A DNA stretch of 64,000 nucleotides, from positions 36,288 through 100,287 of the forward strand of contig JAFTXY010000003.1 in NCBI GenBank assembly GCA_017461425.1, written 5' to 3'. Position 1 is the first letter of the stretch, and each line of letters starts with the position of its first letter. The notes beneath the pieces were generated by a model, which saw nothing but the letters and a program-made list of their open reading frames with translations, was not told the DNA's origin and searched no databases. This document shows, piece after piece, positions 44,398 to 54,193 of this stretch. Both the position numbers and the translations under genes were made by a program. The DNA is from Candidatus Gastranaerophilales bacterium. Its GTDB lineage: Bacteria; Cyanobacteriota; Vampirovibrionia; Gastranaerophilales; Gastranaerophilaceae.

Positions 44398-46392
44398 TTA
44401 ATTTTCTTCCTCTATATCCCAAGGTTCTAATAAATTTTCATCAATATTATCTAAAAATCTTGATGGTTTTGTTAAAATCATTTGAGTTGCATAATCATAC
44501 ATATCTATAGGATAGCTAATAAAAAGATTTGATTTAGCTCTTGTTGTGGCAACATACATTAATCTTAATTCTTCTTCCATTTCATCAGTTGAATTAAATG
44601 AATATGCACTTGGAAATCTTCCATCCACTGCGCCTATTATAAAAACACTATCCCATTCAAGCCCTTTTGCACTATGAATTGTTGAAATTGTTAGACAATC
44701 ATCTTTAATATTATTTTTATACATACCTTCAACACTTGCTTCAGGCGGTTCCAGTGCTAAATCTGATAAGAAATTATCTAACTTTTTATATTGGGTTGAA
44801 AGATATAAAAAATGCTCTAAATCTTTTTCTCTTTTTTGCCAATCATCATATTTATCTTTTAAAATTGGCTTATAATATCTAATAATTTCTTCTGTTAATC
44901 TTTGTAAGTCAAAATTTTGTTCATCATTTTTGACTAAAAGCGAAAATAGAGGTGTTAGTGAGCTTGAATATTTACTTGGCAAAAGTTTTTGATTATAATT
45001 TTTTGCTTGCATATATGGAATTATTTCACTAACTGCTTTTGAACCAATTCCTTTTAGCAAAAGCAATATTCTATTCAAGCTTATTGTATCATCAGGATTT
45101 AAAATAATTCTTAAATGGGCAATAATATCCTTAATATGCGCTGCTTCCATAAATTTTGGACCACCAAATTTTTGGAATGGAATATTGCATTTAGATAATT
45201 CAATTTCAAGATTGTAACTCATTCTAGCATTTCTTGCTAAAACACAAATTTCATTTAAAGAAATATCTTCATCCAAAAGCTCAAGAACTTTTTGACATAT
45301 AAATTCAGCTTCCATTTGAGAATTTATTGCCTTTATTAGCGCTGGTTTTATAGGATTTTGAATTTGAGAAAATAATTCTTTTTTATAGCCTGTTTGTGCT
45401 TTAGATATAATTGCATTTGTTAAGTCCAAAATATTTTGAGAACTTCTATAATTTTGTTCTAATTTAATTATTTTTGTATTCGGAAAAATATTTGGAAAAT
45501 CTAAAATATTTTTATAATTTGCACCTCTAAATGCATAAATACTTTGCGCATCATCTCCAACCGCCATAATATTATTATGCTCTGAAGTTAAAAGCTTTAT
45601 TATATCTGCCTGAAGAGTATTTGTATCTTGATATTCATCAACCATTATATATTTATATTGATTAGATAATTTTTTTCTTATATTTTCATGGTCTTGAAGC
45701 AAAAATTTTAAATATAAAAGCAAATCATCATAATCTAAAATTGAATTTTCACGTTTATATTTAACATATCCTTTATGAATTTCGATAATTTTATCTTCAA
45801 CTTCTGAAAAATTATAATATTCTTTTTGAATTATTTCTTTTACAGGGGTTTCTTTGTTAATTGATTTTGAATATATTTCAAGAATTGTATTTTTCTTAGG
45901 AAATCTTTTTTCTTTCTTTGGAAATAATGTGTTTGTAATATGTTGAACAACATCTTGGCAATCAGCACTATCCATTATAGTAAAATTATTTTTCAAGCCT
46001 AAAAGAGCACTATATTTTCTTAGAATTAAATTTGCAAAACTATGAAATGTTCCGCCCGCAACTTTTTCACATCTTTCATCTAAAATTAAAGTTGCACGAT
46101 TTAACATTTCTTTAGCTGCTTTTTTTGTAAAAGTTAAAAGCAAAATATTTTCTGGCAAAACCCCGTCTTCAATTAATCTTGCACATCTGTAGGTTAAAGT
46201 TTTAGTTTTACCAGTTCCGGCACCTGCAACAACCAAAATCGAGCCATCTTTTGTCTTTACAGCTTCAAGTTGAGCTTGATTTAATTCTTCTTCATAATTA
46301 ATTTTATAATCAGTTTTTATATTTGTTTTTTTCTTTAAAACAAATTTTTTTCGCTCAATTGGTTTTGTTTCATCTAAAAGATTTTCAGGCAT
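44398..46392 (-). CDS. UvrD/PcrA-like DNA helicase
   Basis: A 664-residue superfamily 1A helicase. Motif I GAGTGKTKTLT, II VDEYQDTN, III GDDAQSIYAFRG, IV LEQNYRSS, V TIHSAKGLEWD and VI VATTRAKS are all present. It is shorter than PcrA and has a basic N-terminal extension before NQAQLEAV. It is one of two SF1A helicases in the window (the other at 56931 is full-length PcrA-like). It may be a Rep-like paralogue. It is a single gene. Confidence 0.92.
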   Translation of the reverse strand: MPENLLDETKPIERKKFVLKKKTNIKTDYKINYEEELNQAQLEAVKTKDGSILVVAGAGTGKTKTLTYRCARLIEDGVLPENILLLTFTKKAAKEMLNRATLILDERCEKVAGGTFHSFANLILRKYSALLGLKNNFTIMDSADCQDVVQHITNTLFPKKEKRFPKKNTILEIYSKSINKETPVKEIIQKEYYNFSEVEDKIIEIHKGYVKYKRENSILDYDDLLLYLKFLLQDHENIRKKLSNQYKYIMVDEYQDTNTLQADIIKLLTSEHNNIMAVGDDAQSIYAFRGANYKNILDFPNIFPNTKIIKLEQNYRSSQNILDLTNAIISKAQTGYKKELFSQIQNPIKPALIKAINSQMEAEFICQKVLELLDEDISLNEICVLARNARMSYNLEIELSKCNIPFQKFGGPKFMEAAHIKDIIAHLRIILNPDDTISLNRILLLLKGIGSKAVSEIIPYMQAKNYNQKLLPSKYSSSLTPLFSLLVKNDEQNFDLQRLTEEIIRYYKPILKDKYDDWQKREKDLEHFLYLSTQYKKLDNFLSDLALEPPEASVEGMYKNNIKDDCLTISTIHSAKGLEWDSVFIIGAVDGRFPSAYSFNSTDEMEEELRLMYVATTRAKSNLFISYPIDMYDYATQMILTKPSRFLDNIDENLLEPWDIEEEN

Positions 46393-46531
46393 TATTTTTT
46401 AATTACTCCAGATAAATATTTTAAATGAGGGCTTTATTTAAGTCAAATTCTATGTTTTTTATAAAGGCATGCTTTTTTTATTATTTTTTACAATTGTTTA
46501 CACATTTACATTTATTTAAACTTACTTGCAT

Positions 46532-46590
46532 CATGCTCAGCTCATGGGTTTTACATGTACGATATCATGGAAACCATGTCATATCATGTA
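46532..46590. repeat. CATG-rich palindromic region
   Basis: The non-coding stretch 46393-46781 (389 bases) holds six CATG tetramers within 57 bases, including a hairpin from TACATG (46552) to CATGTA (46590) with inner GATATCATGG/CCATG..ATATC pairing. A second stem-loop (CTAGTT/AACTAG, 46737-46758) lies in the leader of the next gene. No gene is visible. Confidence 0.4.
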
Positions 46591-46781
46591 TCTTCGCCAC
46601 CCCCAAAGCCTGAAATATAAGCTAAAAGCGAGATACCATGATTGTTAAATGTCGTAATAATTAGCGAAAAATTGCTTGATAATTGAAACTGAAAAGATAT
46701 AATTAAATTAAAGCCAAGGGACACAAGGGCTAAGCCCTAGTTCATTTTTGGAAACTAGATTTTTATTGGGAGAGTTTATAA

Positions 46782-47003
46782 GTGTTAAAGAGTAGAGATT
46801 TTGGCAGAGCTACAGCAGTTAGAAGATGGACACAAACTGCAATTGAATGTTATAAAAGAGGCTGCAATTGCGAAGGATGTTTTTATACAGATTTCTTCAA
46901 TAATTCAAGCCAAAAATGCCAAATGAAAGCTTCAGTTCTTGAATTAGTAAGAGTTTTAGGAAAACCAGATATTGAATTAAAACAAGTTTTAGCTGACGAA
47001 TAA
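46782..47003 (+). CDS. Small Cys-rich conserved-type protein
   Basis: A 73-residue protein with GTG start and an excellent ribosome binding site (GGGAGAG, 7 bases upstream). The core is CYKRGCNCEGCFYTDFF, then QKCQMKASVLELVRVLGKP. Three or four of its cysteines are arranged C-x-C-x-x-C, with another 18 residues later, suggesting a zinc site followed by a helix-turn-helix-like tail. It may be a small regulator or adaptor. The long structured leader suggests post-transcriptional control. Confidence 0.7.
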   Translation: MLKSRDFGRATAVRRWTQTAIECYKRGCNCEGCFYTDFFNNSSQKCQMKASVLELVRVLGKPDIELKQVLADE

Positions 47004-47005
47004 TT

Positions 47006-47413
47006 TTAATAATTATTCGTCATTTTAAAACTATTTGGAAAGATTTCGTCTAACGATACAACGTTTATTTTTTCATCGTCATTTTCAAGTATTATTTTGA
47101 TTTCGCCATTTTGCGCAAATTCGCAGAGCCATTGTCTGCAAGCACCGCATGGCATACAATTTTTTTGATTTGGTGAATATATTGCAACAGCTTTTATTTT
47201 TGTTTTTTCATTTTCCGAAATCGCCTTTGAAATAGCACTTCTCTCTGCGCAAATCGAAAGTCCGTAACTAACGTTTTCTACATTACAAGCACAATAAGTT
47301 TTTCCGCTTTCATATAGCACGCAAGCACCTACTGCAAAATTAGAATATGGCGAATAGGATAATTTACTTGCTTCTTTTGCTTGTTCTAAAAGATTTTTGT
47401 AAAGATTTTCCAT
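47006..47413 (-). CDS. cdd: Cytidine deaminase
   Basis: Deaminates cytidine and deoxycytidine for pyrimidine salvage. The start is set at MENLYKN (AGAGG 5 bases upstream). The 135-residue length is that of the small tetrameric form. The zinc site is visible: C55-A-E57 in SICAERSA and PCGAC with C89 and C92. It converges with the Cys-rich gene, the stops 2 bases apart. Confidence 0.95.
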   Translation of the reverse strand: MENLYKNLLEQAKEASKLSYSPYSNFAVGACVLYESGKTYCACNVENVSYGLSICAERSAISKAISENEKTKIKAVAIYSPNQKNCMPCGACRQWLCEFAQNGEIKIILENDDEKINVVSLDEIFPNSFKMTNNY

Positions 47414-47535
47414 TTTTACCTCTTTCAATTTGTGCGTATCTACCATTATACCCTAAAACTTAAAAACGTAAATCATGTTAAATTATGACTACTTCGTGGA
47501 ATTAATGTCATGAAACGGGGGTTATTAGAGAACCT

Positions 47536-48033
47536 ATGTCAATAAACGCAATAAATAGTCTTTCATTATACGAGTATTATTACAAAATCAACAGAGATGA
47601 CCAAGCTAAGAAAAAATCACCTCTGGAAAAAGAAATGCGTGAATATGGTTTAACTCCAACCGATAATGATGATTTGAATATCGCTATGTTAGAACAAGCA
47701 AAAAGAACTAAAAAAATGCTTGAATCACAAAATCAAAAAGAAGAATTAAGCCCTAGCGATAGACCTTGGGCAGATTTGATGTATCAATTAAACATTCCAT
47801 TTAATGAAGATCCGAATGACGATATTCAAGACATAAAAGACGAGCTTGCACAATTAATTCAAGGGATAGACGATAAAGAATTAGAACAAGAAGTTAAAGA
47901 TTTAGAAAATTATGTAGAAAATTTATACATAAGTTTCAACAAAAATCAAACTTCAAGACAAGTTGATGGTTCATCATTGATTTATTCTCAATTGAATAAT
48001 CTATCAATGTTGAACCAGGCGAATTTTACTTAA
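47536..48033 (+). CDS. Hypothetical protein with INxLS termini
   Basis: A 165-residue acidic, mainly helical protein (DIQDIKDELAQLIQGIDDKEL). It starts MSINAINSLSLYEYY, and its C-terminus (SQLNNLSMLNQANF) has a similar Leu/Asn/Ser pattern. The N-terminus loosely resembles the M-x-I-x-x-I-N start of the FxG proteins but lacks the F-x-G. The upstream stretch has no clear ribosome binding site beyond GAGAACCT. It overlaps the convergent radical SAM gene by 8 bases. Function is unknown. Confidence 0.6.
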   Translation: MSINAINSLSLYEYYYKINRDDQAKKKSPLEKEMREYGLTPTDNDDLNIAMLEQAKRTKKMLESQNQKEELSPSDRPWADLMYQLNIPFNEDPNDDIQDIKDELAQLIQGIDDKELEQEVKDLENYVENLYISFNKNQTSRQVDGSSLIYSQLNNLSMLNQANFT

Positions 48034-49576
48034 GATTAAATTGTTCTTGACGTTTAGTTTTAAGTTCTATAGCATTAGTATCAATAAATCTCCAATTTGG
48101 AGCTTCGATGTTATCGAAAGGGACTGTTGCAACATCTTCAAAAGAAGGCAAGAGTCCTTTTTTACTATATTTTCTCCAAAGTTGTTTAAATGCACCTAAA
48201 TTTCCACCTTGTTCTGTAACTTCTATTAAAAAATCGGCCAAAGATTTATCATATCTTGATAAAATGCTTTGAATAATATCCCATTCAATACTTGGAGCTC
48301 TAAAATTAACTCCTAATTTATGCAGATTTTTTTTCAAAAAGTTAACTCTTTCCTCAAGAGTTTTTTTATCACACCTTTGTGATAATTCAAAAGGCGTATG
48401 AGCTTTTGGAACAAAACTTGAAGCCGAAAAGGTTACATCAAAAGAAATTTTTTGAAGTTTTATTTGAGCTTTAATTTTTTTAGCCAAGTCAACAATGGCT
48501 TGAATATCCTCTTGCGTTTCTGTTGGAAGCCCTATCATAAGATAAATTTTAAGCCCTTTTAACCCGCCCTTTTGTGCAGTTTCAATGGTTTTTAAAATTT
48601 GCTCTTCAGATAAATCTTTTCCAATATAGTTTCTTAATCTTTGACTTCCTGCCTCAAGAGCTATTGTCGCTGTTTTTTGATTACATTTTACTAATGTTTT
48701 TATTAAATTTTCATCCGCTAAATCTGCTCTTAAAGATGAAATGGATAGCTCAATATCCTGTGTTTCACATTTTTTTGCAATGTGTTCAATAATTTCATCA
48801 AATTTTGGATGTCCCGCAACATAAGCACCTAAAAGGGCTATTTTATTTGTATGAGATAAACCAAAATCAATAGCTTCTATAATTTTATCCAATTCTACAA
48901 AACGTGTTGGAATATTTAGCCAGCTTGCGAGGCAAAAATTACACATTTTAGGACAACCTCTTTCAAGCTCTATTACAAAAGTATCTTTAAAAAAGCTTTT
49001 ATCAGAAAGTATCGGGGTATAAACAATATCATTTTTGATATCATCTCTTACAATTTTTATTTTGTCTTTTTTATATTTTGGAACATAAATTCCTTCAATT
49101 TCAGATAATTGTTTTAAAATTTCTTCCCTTGATAATTCATTTTTCTTTTTTAAAATTTCAAAAGCATCCTTAAGACAAACTTTTTCACCAATTGAAATAA
49201 AATCAAAAAATTCTTCAAAAGGTAGCGGATTGGAAGCTAAAACGGGTCCACCTCCAAAAATTATCGGGCTATTTTCATCTCTTTCATTTGATTTAAGAGG
49301 TATTTCATATTTTTTTAACATTTTAATTATATTTAAAATATCCATTTCAAAACTAACAGAAAAACCCATAGTATCAACGTTTCTCACAGGAATTTCTATT
49401 ATTTTTGTATCAGAATAAATTCTTTCTAAATATAAATCTTTATCCAAATCAAACATTTGAAATATTGTTAGATATCCTAATGACGCCATAGCAAAACTTT
49501 CTATAGCAGGATACACCCACCAAACATTTATTTTTGGCTCTTTTGTTGATAATCTTTGATATAAAAATTTTTCCAT
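48026..49576 (-). CDS. Radical SAM protein with B12-binding-type N-terminus
   Basis: A 516-residue protein. The 4Fe-4S cluster motif is C208-x3-C212-x2-C215 in ERGCPKMCNFC, preceded by a Rossmann-like domain (VYPAIESFAMASLGYL, IIFGGGPVLASNPLPFEEF) typical of cobalamin-binding radical SAM enzymes such as the TIGR03960 group. Later glycine motifs GLKIYLMIGLPTET mark the TIM-barrel end. Substrate is unknown. The ATG overlaps the stop of the upstream permease gene by 1 base, so both are in one operon. Confidence 0.88.
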   Translation of the reverse strand: MEKFLYQRLSTKEPKINVWWVYPAIESFAMASLGYLTIFQMFDLDKDLYLERIYSDTKIIEIPVRNVDTMGFSVSFEMDILNIIKMLKKYEIPLKSNERDENSPIIFGGGPVLASNPLPFEEFFDFISIGEKVCLKDAFEILKKKNELSREEILKQLSEIEGIYVPKYKKDKIKIVRDDIKNDIVYTPILSDKSFFKDTFVIELERGCPKMCNFCLASWLNIPTRFVELDKIIEAIDFGLSHTNKIALLGAYVAGHPKFDEIIEHIAKKCETQDIELSISSLRADLADENLIKTLVKCNQKTATIALEAGSQRLRNYIGKDLSEEQILKTIETAQKGGLKGLKIYLMIGLPTETQEDIQAIVDLAKKIKAQIKLQKISFDVTFSASSFVPKAHTPFELSQRCDKKTLEERVNFLKKNLHKLGVNFRAPSIEWDIIQSILSRYDKSLADFLIEVTEQGGNLGAFKQLWRKYSKKGLLPSFEDVATVPFDNIEAPNWRFIDTNAIELKTKRQEQFNLK

Positions 49577-50604
49577 TATTGCTCTTCTTTTTGATTAATT
49601 CTATTTAAATATAGTTCATCAACTAAAACACAAATAACAGAAACAATTGCAGGAGCTAAAACAACACCCCAAAATCCTAAAAATCTTGCTGCCATGAGCA
49701 GAGAAACAATTATCATCAAGGGATGCATATTTAACAATTTTCCAAAAATTATTGGTCTTAAAAATTGATTTTGTGCCCATTGAGCAATAATATATATTGC
49801 AAAAGTAAGAAGAACATATAAAAATCCGCCACTAGCACTTACCACAAGACCAGTGCCAATAGCAATTGTTGGACCAATAACAGGTATAATATCTAAAACA
49901 CATGTGATAAAACCAAGTAAAAATGCATGTTGATTTCCAATACATAGCAAACCAATAGTTGTTAAAGCCCCAACGAAAACCATTGCTATACCTTGAGCTA
50001 AAACATAATTACCAACTTTTGAAGAAATATTTTCAAGAATTTCTCTTGCTTTTTCTTTTTGATTTTTTGGGAAAAATTCAATAAATTTATCTTTTAATCT
50101 TTTCTCATCATACGCAAAATAAAAAACCATAATTGCAACAGCAAATGTTGTTGTTAAGAAATTAGCAACCCATTTCCCAGCAGTTATTGAATTTTCTATA
50201 ATACCTTGTGCGCCTTGCATTAATGTTTCTTTTAAACTATCAAGAGTGATAAGACTTCCAAGGCTATGATTGAAAATTTTTAAATCTAAAAATTTATCTA
50301 TACTATTTAAAATAACAGGAAAATCATCAGCAAGATTAGAAGCTTCTTTAATGCTAATTGTTATTAATGGAATAAAAATTATAAAACTGGCAAGAATTAA
50401 AATAAGAAGAAATATAGTTACTGCCCAAATTCTTGGAACAAATTTTTCTATTTTATTTATTATCGGAATAGCGGCACAAGTTATTACAAATGAACCAAAC
50501 AACATCATTAAAATATCAATAGAAAATGCCGCTAAGGCAATTACTGCTATAATAAATAAAAATGCTATTATATTTCTAAAGCTTATTATTTTTATATTAT
50601 CCAT
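49576..50604 (-). CDS. PerM/AI-2E family permease
   Basis: A 342-residue protein with 7-8 membrane helices in the order of the AI-2E exporter/PerM family: an N-terminal pair of helices, a soluble helical segment (IIENSITAGKWVANFL), then GALTTIGLLCIGNQHAF, VLDIIPVIGPTIAIGTGL and the final MHPLMIIVSLLMAARFLGFWG motif. The transported substrate is not known for most family members. It is coupled to the downstream radical SAM gene. Confidence 0.88.
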   Translation of the reverse strand: MDNIKIISFRNIIAFLFIIAVIALAAFSIDILMMLFGSFVITCAAIPIINKIEKFVPRIWAVTIFLLILILASFIIFIPLITISIKEASNLADDFPVILNSIDKFLDLKIFNHSLGSLITLDSLKETLMQGAQGIIENSITAGKWVANFLTTTFAVAIMVFYFAYDEKRLKDKFIEFFPKNQKEKAREILENISSKVGNYVLAQGIAMVFVGALTTIGLLCIGNQHAFLLGFITCVLDIIPVIGPTIAIGTGLVVSASGGFLYVLLTFAIYIIAQWAQNQFLRPIIFGKLLNMHPLMIIVSLLMAARFLGFWGVVLAPAIVSVICVLVDELYLNRINQKEEQ

Positions 50605-50681
50605 TTATAAACTCCTAAATTATTAACACATTTTATGTTATAATCTTTTAGAGAAATTAGCAAGATGAGAGTAGTTTATTA

Positions 50682-52016
50682 ATGTCTAATACACCCTTCG
50701 TAAACCAAAATATCAAACCCATTAACACAACAAGAAACAAAAAAGGAAATTTAGAAATTTCAAAATGCGATGTGGTAGAACTTGCTAAAAAATATGGAAC
50801 ACCTTTATATGTAATTGATGAAATTACGCTAACAAAAATGGCATCAGATTTTATCAATGCTTTTTCTCGTTATAAGAAAACTAAAATAACTTATGCATCA
50901 AAAGCCCTTATGACATCTTCAATTGCAAAAATATTAGCAAATATGGGGCTTGGTTTTGATGTTGTATCAATAGGTGAAATCTATACATTATTAAATGCAG
51001 GAATTGATTTATCAAAAACATCTTTTAATGGAAATAACAAGTCAATTGAAGAAATAGAATTCGCAATTGATAATAAAATAGACCATTTTAGCGCTGATAG
51101 CATTGATGAATTAAAAATTTTAAATAAAATAGCAAAACAAAAAAATATTACTCAAAAAATTCATTTAAGAGTTAATCCAAGAATTGAATGTCATACCCAT
51201 GAATATATTCAAACAGGACAAATTGATTCTAAATTTGGAATTGATATTGAAAAAATAGAAGATGTTGTTAAATTAATCTTAGATGAATATAAAAATCTTG
51301 AATTAGTTGGATTACATGCGCATATTGGCTCTCAAATATTTGAAACAAATGTATTCAGAGATGAAATAAGCATTCTTTTAAATAAAATCAAAATTTTAAA
51401 TGAAAAATTTAATATCAAATTAAATGAATTAAATCTTGGTGGAGGTTATGGGGTTAAATATATAGAATCAGATAATCCTCCAAGCATTTATGATTTTGCA
51501 AATGCAATAATTAATTCAATTGAAGAAAATTGTAAAAAATTAAATTTAGATTATCCAATTTTATATATTGAACCAGGTCGCTCTTTAGTATGTAATTCAG
51601 GAGTTACTTTATATACAGTTGGAAATGAAAAAAATATTGAAGGCATAAAAAAATACATAACCATTGATGGCGGAATGGCAGACAACATTCGCCCATCTTT
51701 ATATCAAGCTGAATACAGCGCAGAAATTGCAAATAATAAAAATGAAAACAAACCTGAAAAAGTTGATGTTGCTGGAAAATTCTGTGAATCAGGAGATGTT
51801 TTAATAAGGAATATTGAATTAAATCAACCTCAAAAAGGCGATATTCTTTGTGTTTATGGAACTGGAGCATATTGTTATTCAATGTCTTCGAATTATAATA
51901 GAATGCTTAAATCTGCAATGATTTTAATTAATGACGGAAAATCAGAAATTATTGTAAAAAGACAAACTCTAGAAGATTTAGTTTCAAATGATATTGTGTT
52001 GGAAAGATTAAAATAA
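50682..52016 (+). CDS. lysA: Diaminopimelate decarboxylase
   Basis: Makes lysine from meso-diaminopimelate with PLP. The 444-residue protein has the PLP lysine K74 in TYASKAL, HAHIGSQ, LNLGGGYGV, YIEPGRSLV, and the dimer-interface active-site segment CESGDVL, then GTGAYCYSMSSNYN. The ATG is preceded by AAGATGAGAG, a weak site. It is followed after 10 bases by cdaA, so the two are probably one operon. Confidence 0.96.
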   Translation: MSNTPFVNQNIKPINTTRNKKGNLEISKCDVVELAKKYGTPLYVIDEITLTKMASDFINAFSRYKKTKITYASKALMTSSIAKILANMGLGFDVVSIGEIYTLLNAGIDLSKTSFNGNNKSIEEIEFAIDNKIDHFSADSIDELKILNKIAKQKNITQKIHLRVNPRIECHTHEYIQTGQIDSKFGIDIEKIEDVVKLILDEYKNLELVGLHAHIGSQIFETNVFRDEISILLNKIKILNEKFNIKLNELNLGGGYGVKYIESDNPPSIYDFANAIINSIEENCKKLNLDYPILYIEPGRSLVCNSGVTLYTVGNEKNIEGIKKYITIDGGMADNIRPSLYQAEYSAEIANNKNENKPEKVDVAGKFCESGDVLIRNIELNQPQKGDILCVYGTGAYCYSMSSNYNRMLKSAMILINDGKSEIIVKRQTLEDLVSNDIVLERLK

Positions 52017-52026
52017 GGAAAAAGCG

Positions 52027-52935
52027 ATGAACTTTGCGAATTTTGATATGATTTTATTAACTCAAATGCAACATTTTTTCCATGAAATGGATAGAGTTGG
52101 CATTATTATAAATGTTCTTGAAATATGTGTTCTGGCTTTTATCTTATATTACGCATACAAAAGATTTATCAAAGGAACACATAGCGAAAATTTGGTGCGT
52201 GGTTCTTTATTGTTAGTTGTAATGTGGGGAATTTCTGAATTATTAATTAGAATTAATTTAAATATTTTTGGTGTATTTTTAAAAACTTTAGTTTCAATAG
52301 TTTCATTTGCTCTAATCGTTATTTTCCAACCTGAATTACGTCGTTTTTTAGGTTATATCGGACAAGGAAATTTATTTGAAAAATTATTCATGAATGGCGA
52401 AGATTTTATTGACGCCAAAAAAACAGATGTTGCAAAAGAATTAATTGAAACTATTAAATATTTATCTAAATCAAAAACTGGCGGTTTAATTGTTCTTCAA
52501 AAAGATGTTACATCATTGGCTCAATCTGATGTTGGAGTAAAATTAAATGCCGATGTTTCACAAGAATTATTATTGACAATATTTTTCCCAAAAACACCTT
52601 TACATGATGGCGCCGTTGTAATTAGAGATAACAAAATCATTTCTGCTGGCGTATTATTACCATTAACAGAAGATCCAAAACTTTCTTGGAGATATGGAAC
52701 TCGTCATAGAGCAGCAATTGGGGTGTCTGAAGTTTATCCAGATTGCGCTTGTATAGTTGTTTCAGAAGAAACAGGTGATGTTTCTATTGCAATCGATGGA
52801 ATTTTGAAAAAATATGAAGATTTAGGAAAATTAAAAGGCGATTTAATAAGAATTTTAGGTTATAAACAAGAAGAAAAACAATCTCACGAAAAAAGCTTTA
52901 TTAAATTTGATAATATTTTCGGAAAAAATCAATAA
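52027..52935 (+). CDS. cdaA: Diadenylate cyclase CdaA
   Basis: Makes the second messenger c-di-AMP from two ATP. Three N-terminal membrane helices are followed by the DAC domain with DGA (PLHDGAVV) and RHR (GTRHRAAIG), the catalytic motifs, and VSEETGDVSIAIDG. The 302-residue length fits CdaA. The regulator gene cdaR and glmM, its usual partners, are not next to it. Instead it follows lysA by 10 bases. Confidence 0.94.
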   Translation: MNFANFDMILLTQMQHFFHEMDRVGIIINVLEICVLAFILYYAYKRFIKGTHSENLVRGSLLLVVMWGISELLIRINLNIFGVFLKTLVSIVSFALIVIFQPELRRFLGYIGQGNLFEKLFMNGEDFIDAKKTDVAKELIETIKYLSKSKTGGLIVLQKDVTSLAQSDVGVKLNADVSQELLLTIFFPKTPLHDGAVVIRDNKIISAGVLLPLTEDPKLSWRYGTRHRAAIGVSEVYPDCACIVVSEETGDVSIAIDGILKKYEDLGKLKGDLIRILGYKQEEKQSHEKSFIKFDNIFGKNQ

Positions 52936-52936
52936 T

Positions 52937-54052
52937 CTAAATGTCTTTTACTTTCAATTCACAACACATCTGGCATGATGAAAAAACTTTTGAATATTTA
53001 AGATTTTTTCTAAAACATCTATATTTTGTGCTGTTTATAATCTCTTTTAAAGTATTCTCTTTTAAATTTCCCATTTTATAAGATAAACAAGGATACACAT
53101 CTCCGCTTGGATTTATTATTGTATTTGCATATGGATATTTACACGGTTTATAGATATCTTGAATTGGAATATCTTGATATTGTGTAAAAAATTTTTTAAT
53201 TAAATTTAATTCAACTTCAGGGTTATCGTTGTCAAATTTTGGCGAAAAACGCAATTTTGTTTTAGAAAATTTTTTCATTTTTTGAATTTCTCTATAAATT
53301 CTTTCAAATTTTTCTAAATCAAAATATTGTTCAATTTTATATTCAGGTTTATAGAAAATTTCATCAAACGTTTCATGTAAATTTGAATTTTGTTTTAGAT
53401 TATTATTTCTCAAAAAAGAAATTGATAAATATTCAAAACCCATATTTGTTGCGTATTCATATAATTTTAAAATGTCTTCTAAATTATCTTTTAAAACAAT
53501 TGTTTTAATATCAATCATCAATTTTGAATTTTTTTCTTTTATTCTTTCTTTTAAATTTTGTAGATTATTTGAAATTATTTCAAAAATGCCTTCTTTATTT
53601 CTATTTTTATCGTGATTTTTTTTCCAACCATCCAAAGAAACACTAAGCAATAACATTTTAGAATCAATAAAAGAATCAATTATTTCATCATTCATTAAAA
53701 TTCCATTAGTAACAACATTAACTTTGCCAAAAGTTTTTTTAGAAACCGCATGTAAAATTTCACAAAAATCTTTTCTTATCAAAGGTTCACCGCCAACAAG
53801 CGTTACAAAAGAATAAAAAGGAATTTGTTCGATAATATCCAGCCATTGTTGCGTTGATAATTCTTCTTTTATTCTATTTTCTCCAACATAACAATATGGA
53901 CAATTAAGATTACATAAATGTGTTAATTCAAAAAAATATCTCAAAGGCAAAGTAGCATAGCCAGTTTTTTCAAAAAATCTTGAATAATTAATTTGCGCGT
54001 AAGTATCTCTTAGTAAATCAAAAAGTTTCGACGGATTTATTATTTCATTCAT
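52937..54052 (-). CDS. Radical SAM/SPASM-type enzyme
   Basis: A 371-residue protein with C47-x3-C51-x2-C54 in LCNLNCPYCYV, VTLVGGEPLIRKDF as the next SAM-binding segment, and a cysteine-rich C-terminus (CKYPYANTIINPSGDVYPCLS, then CQMCC) that resembles a SPASM domain binding extra Fe-S clusters. SPASM enzymes modify peptides, sugars or proteins. No precursor peptide is visible next to it. It shares features with the smaller radical SAM gene at 59485. Confidence 0.85.
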   Translation of the reverse strand: MNEIINPSKLFDLLRDTYAQINYSRFFEKTGYATLPLRYFFELTHLCNLNCPYCYVGENRIKEELSTQQWLDIIEQIPFYSFVTLVGGEPLIRKDFCEILHAVSKKTFGKVNVVTNGILMNDEIIDSFIDSKMLLLSVSLDGWKKNHDKNRNKEGIFEIISNNLQNLKERIKEKNSKLMIDIKTIVLKDNLEDILKLYEYATNMGFEYLSISFLRNNNLKQNSNLHETFDEIFYKPEYKIEQYFDLEKFERIYREIQKMKKFSKTKLRFSPKFDNDNPEVELNLIKKFFTQYQDIPIQDIYKPCKYPYANTIINPSGDVYPCLSYKMGNLKENTLKEIINSTKYRCFRKNLKYSKVFSSCQMCCELKVKDI

Positions 54053-54193
54053 AGCATGAATTATACCAATTTTTTTAAATATTTAGAATAGTTTCAAATT
54101 ACTTTACCCAAGTTTTTGTTTATAGTAAAATTACGAAAAAAGCATGCTCATAGTACGCTTTTTGGTTGGATTAAAACTTAGGAATGGTTATTT

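Noticed and set aside
46425..46613. A 62-residue plus-strand frame in the intergenic stretch before the Cys-rich gene
   Set aside because: No ribosome binding site, composition rich in Cys/His/Phe as in non-coding AT-rich sequence, and it runs through the CATG palindromes.
46711..46781. Riboswitch in the leader of the Cys-rich gene
   Set aside because: Stem-loops are present but none of the conserved cores of common riboswitch classes could be recognised.
54053..54193. Replication origin upstream of dnaA
   Set aside because: No cluster of DnaA-box-like nonamers and no dnaN nearby. The origin is not supported here.
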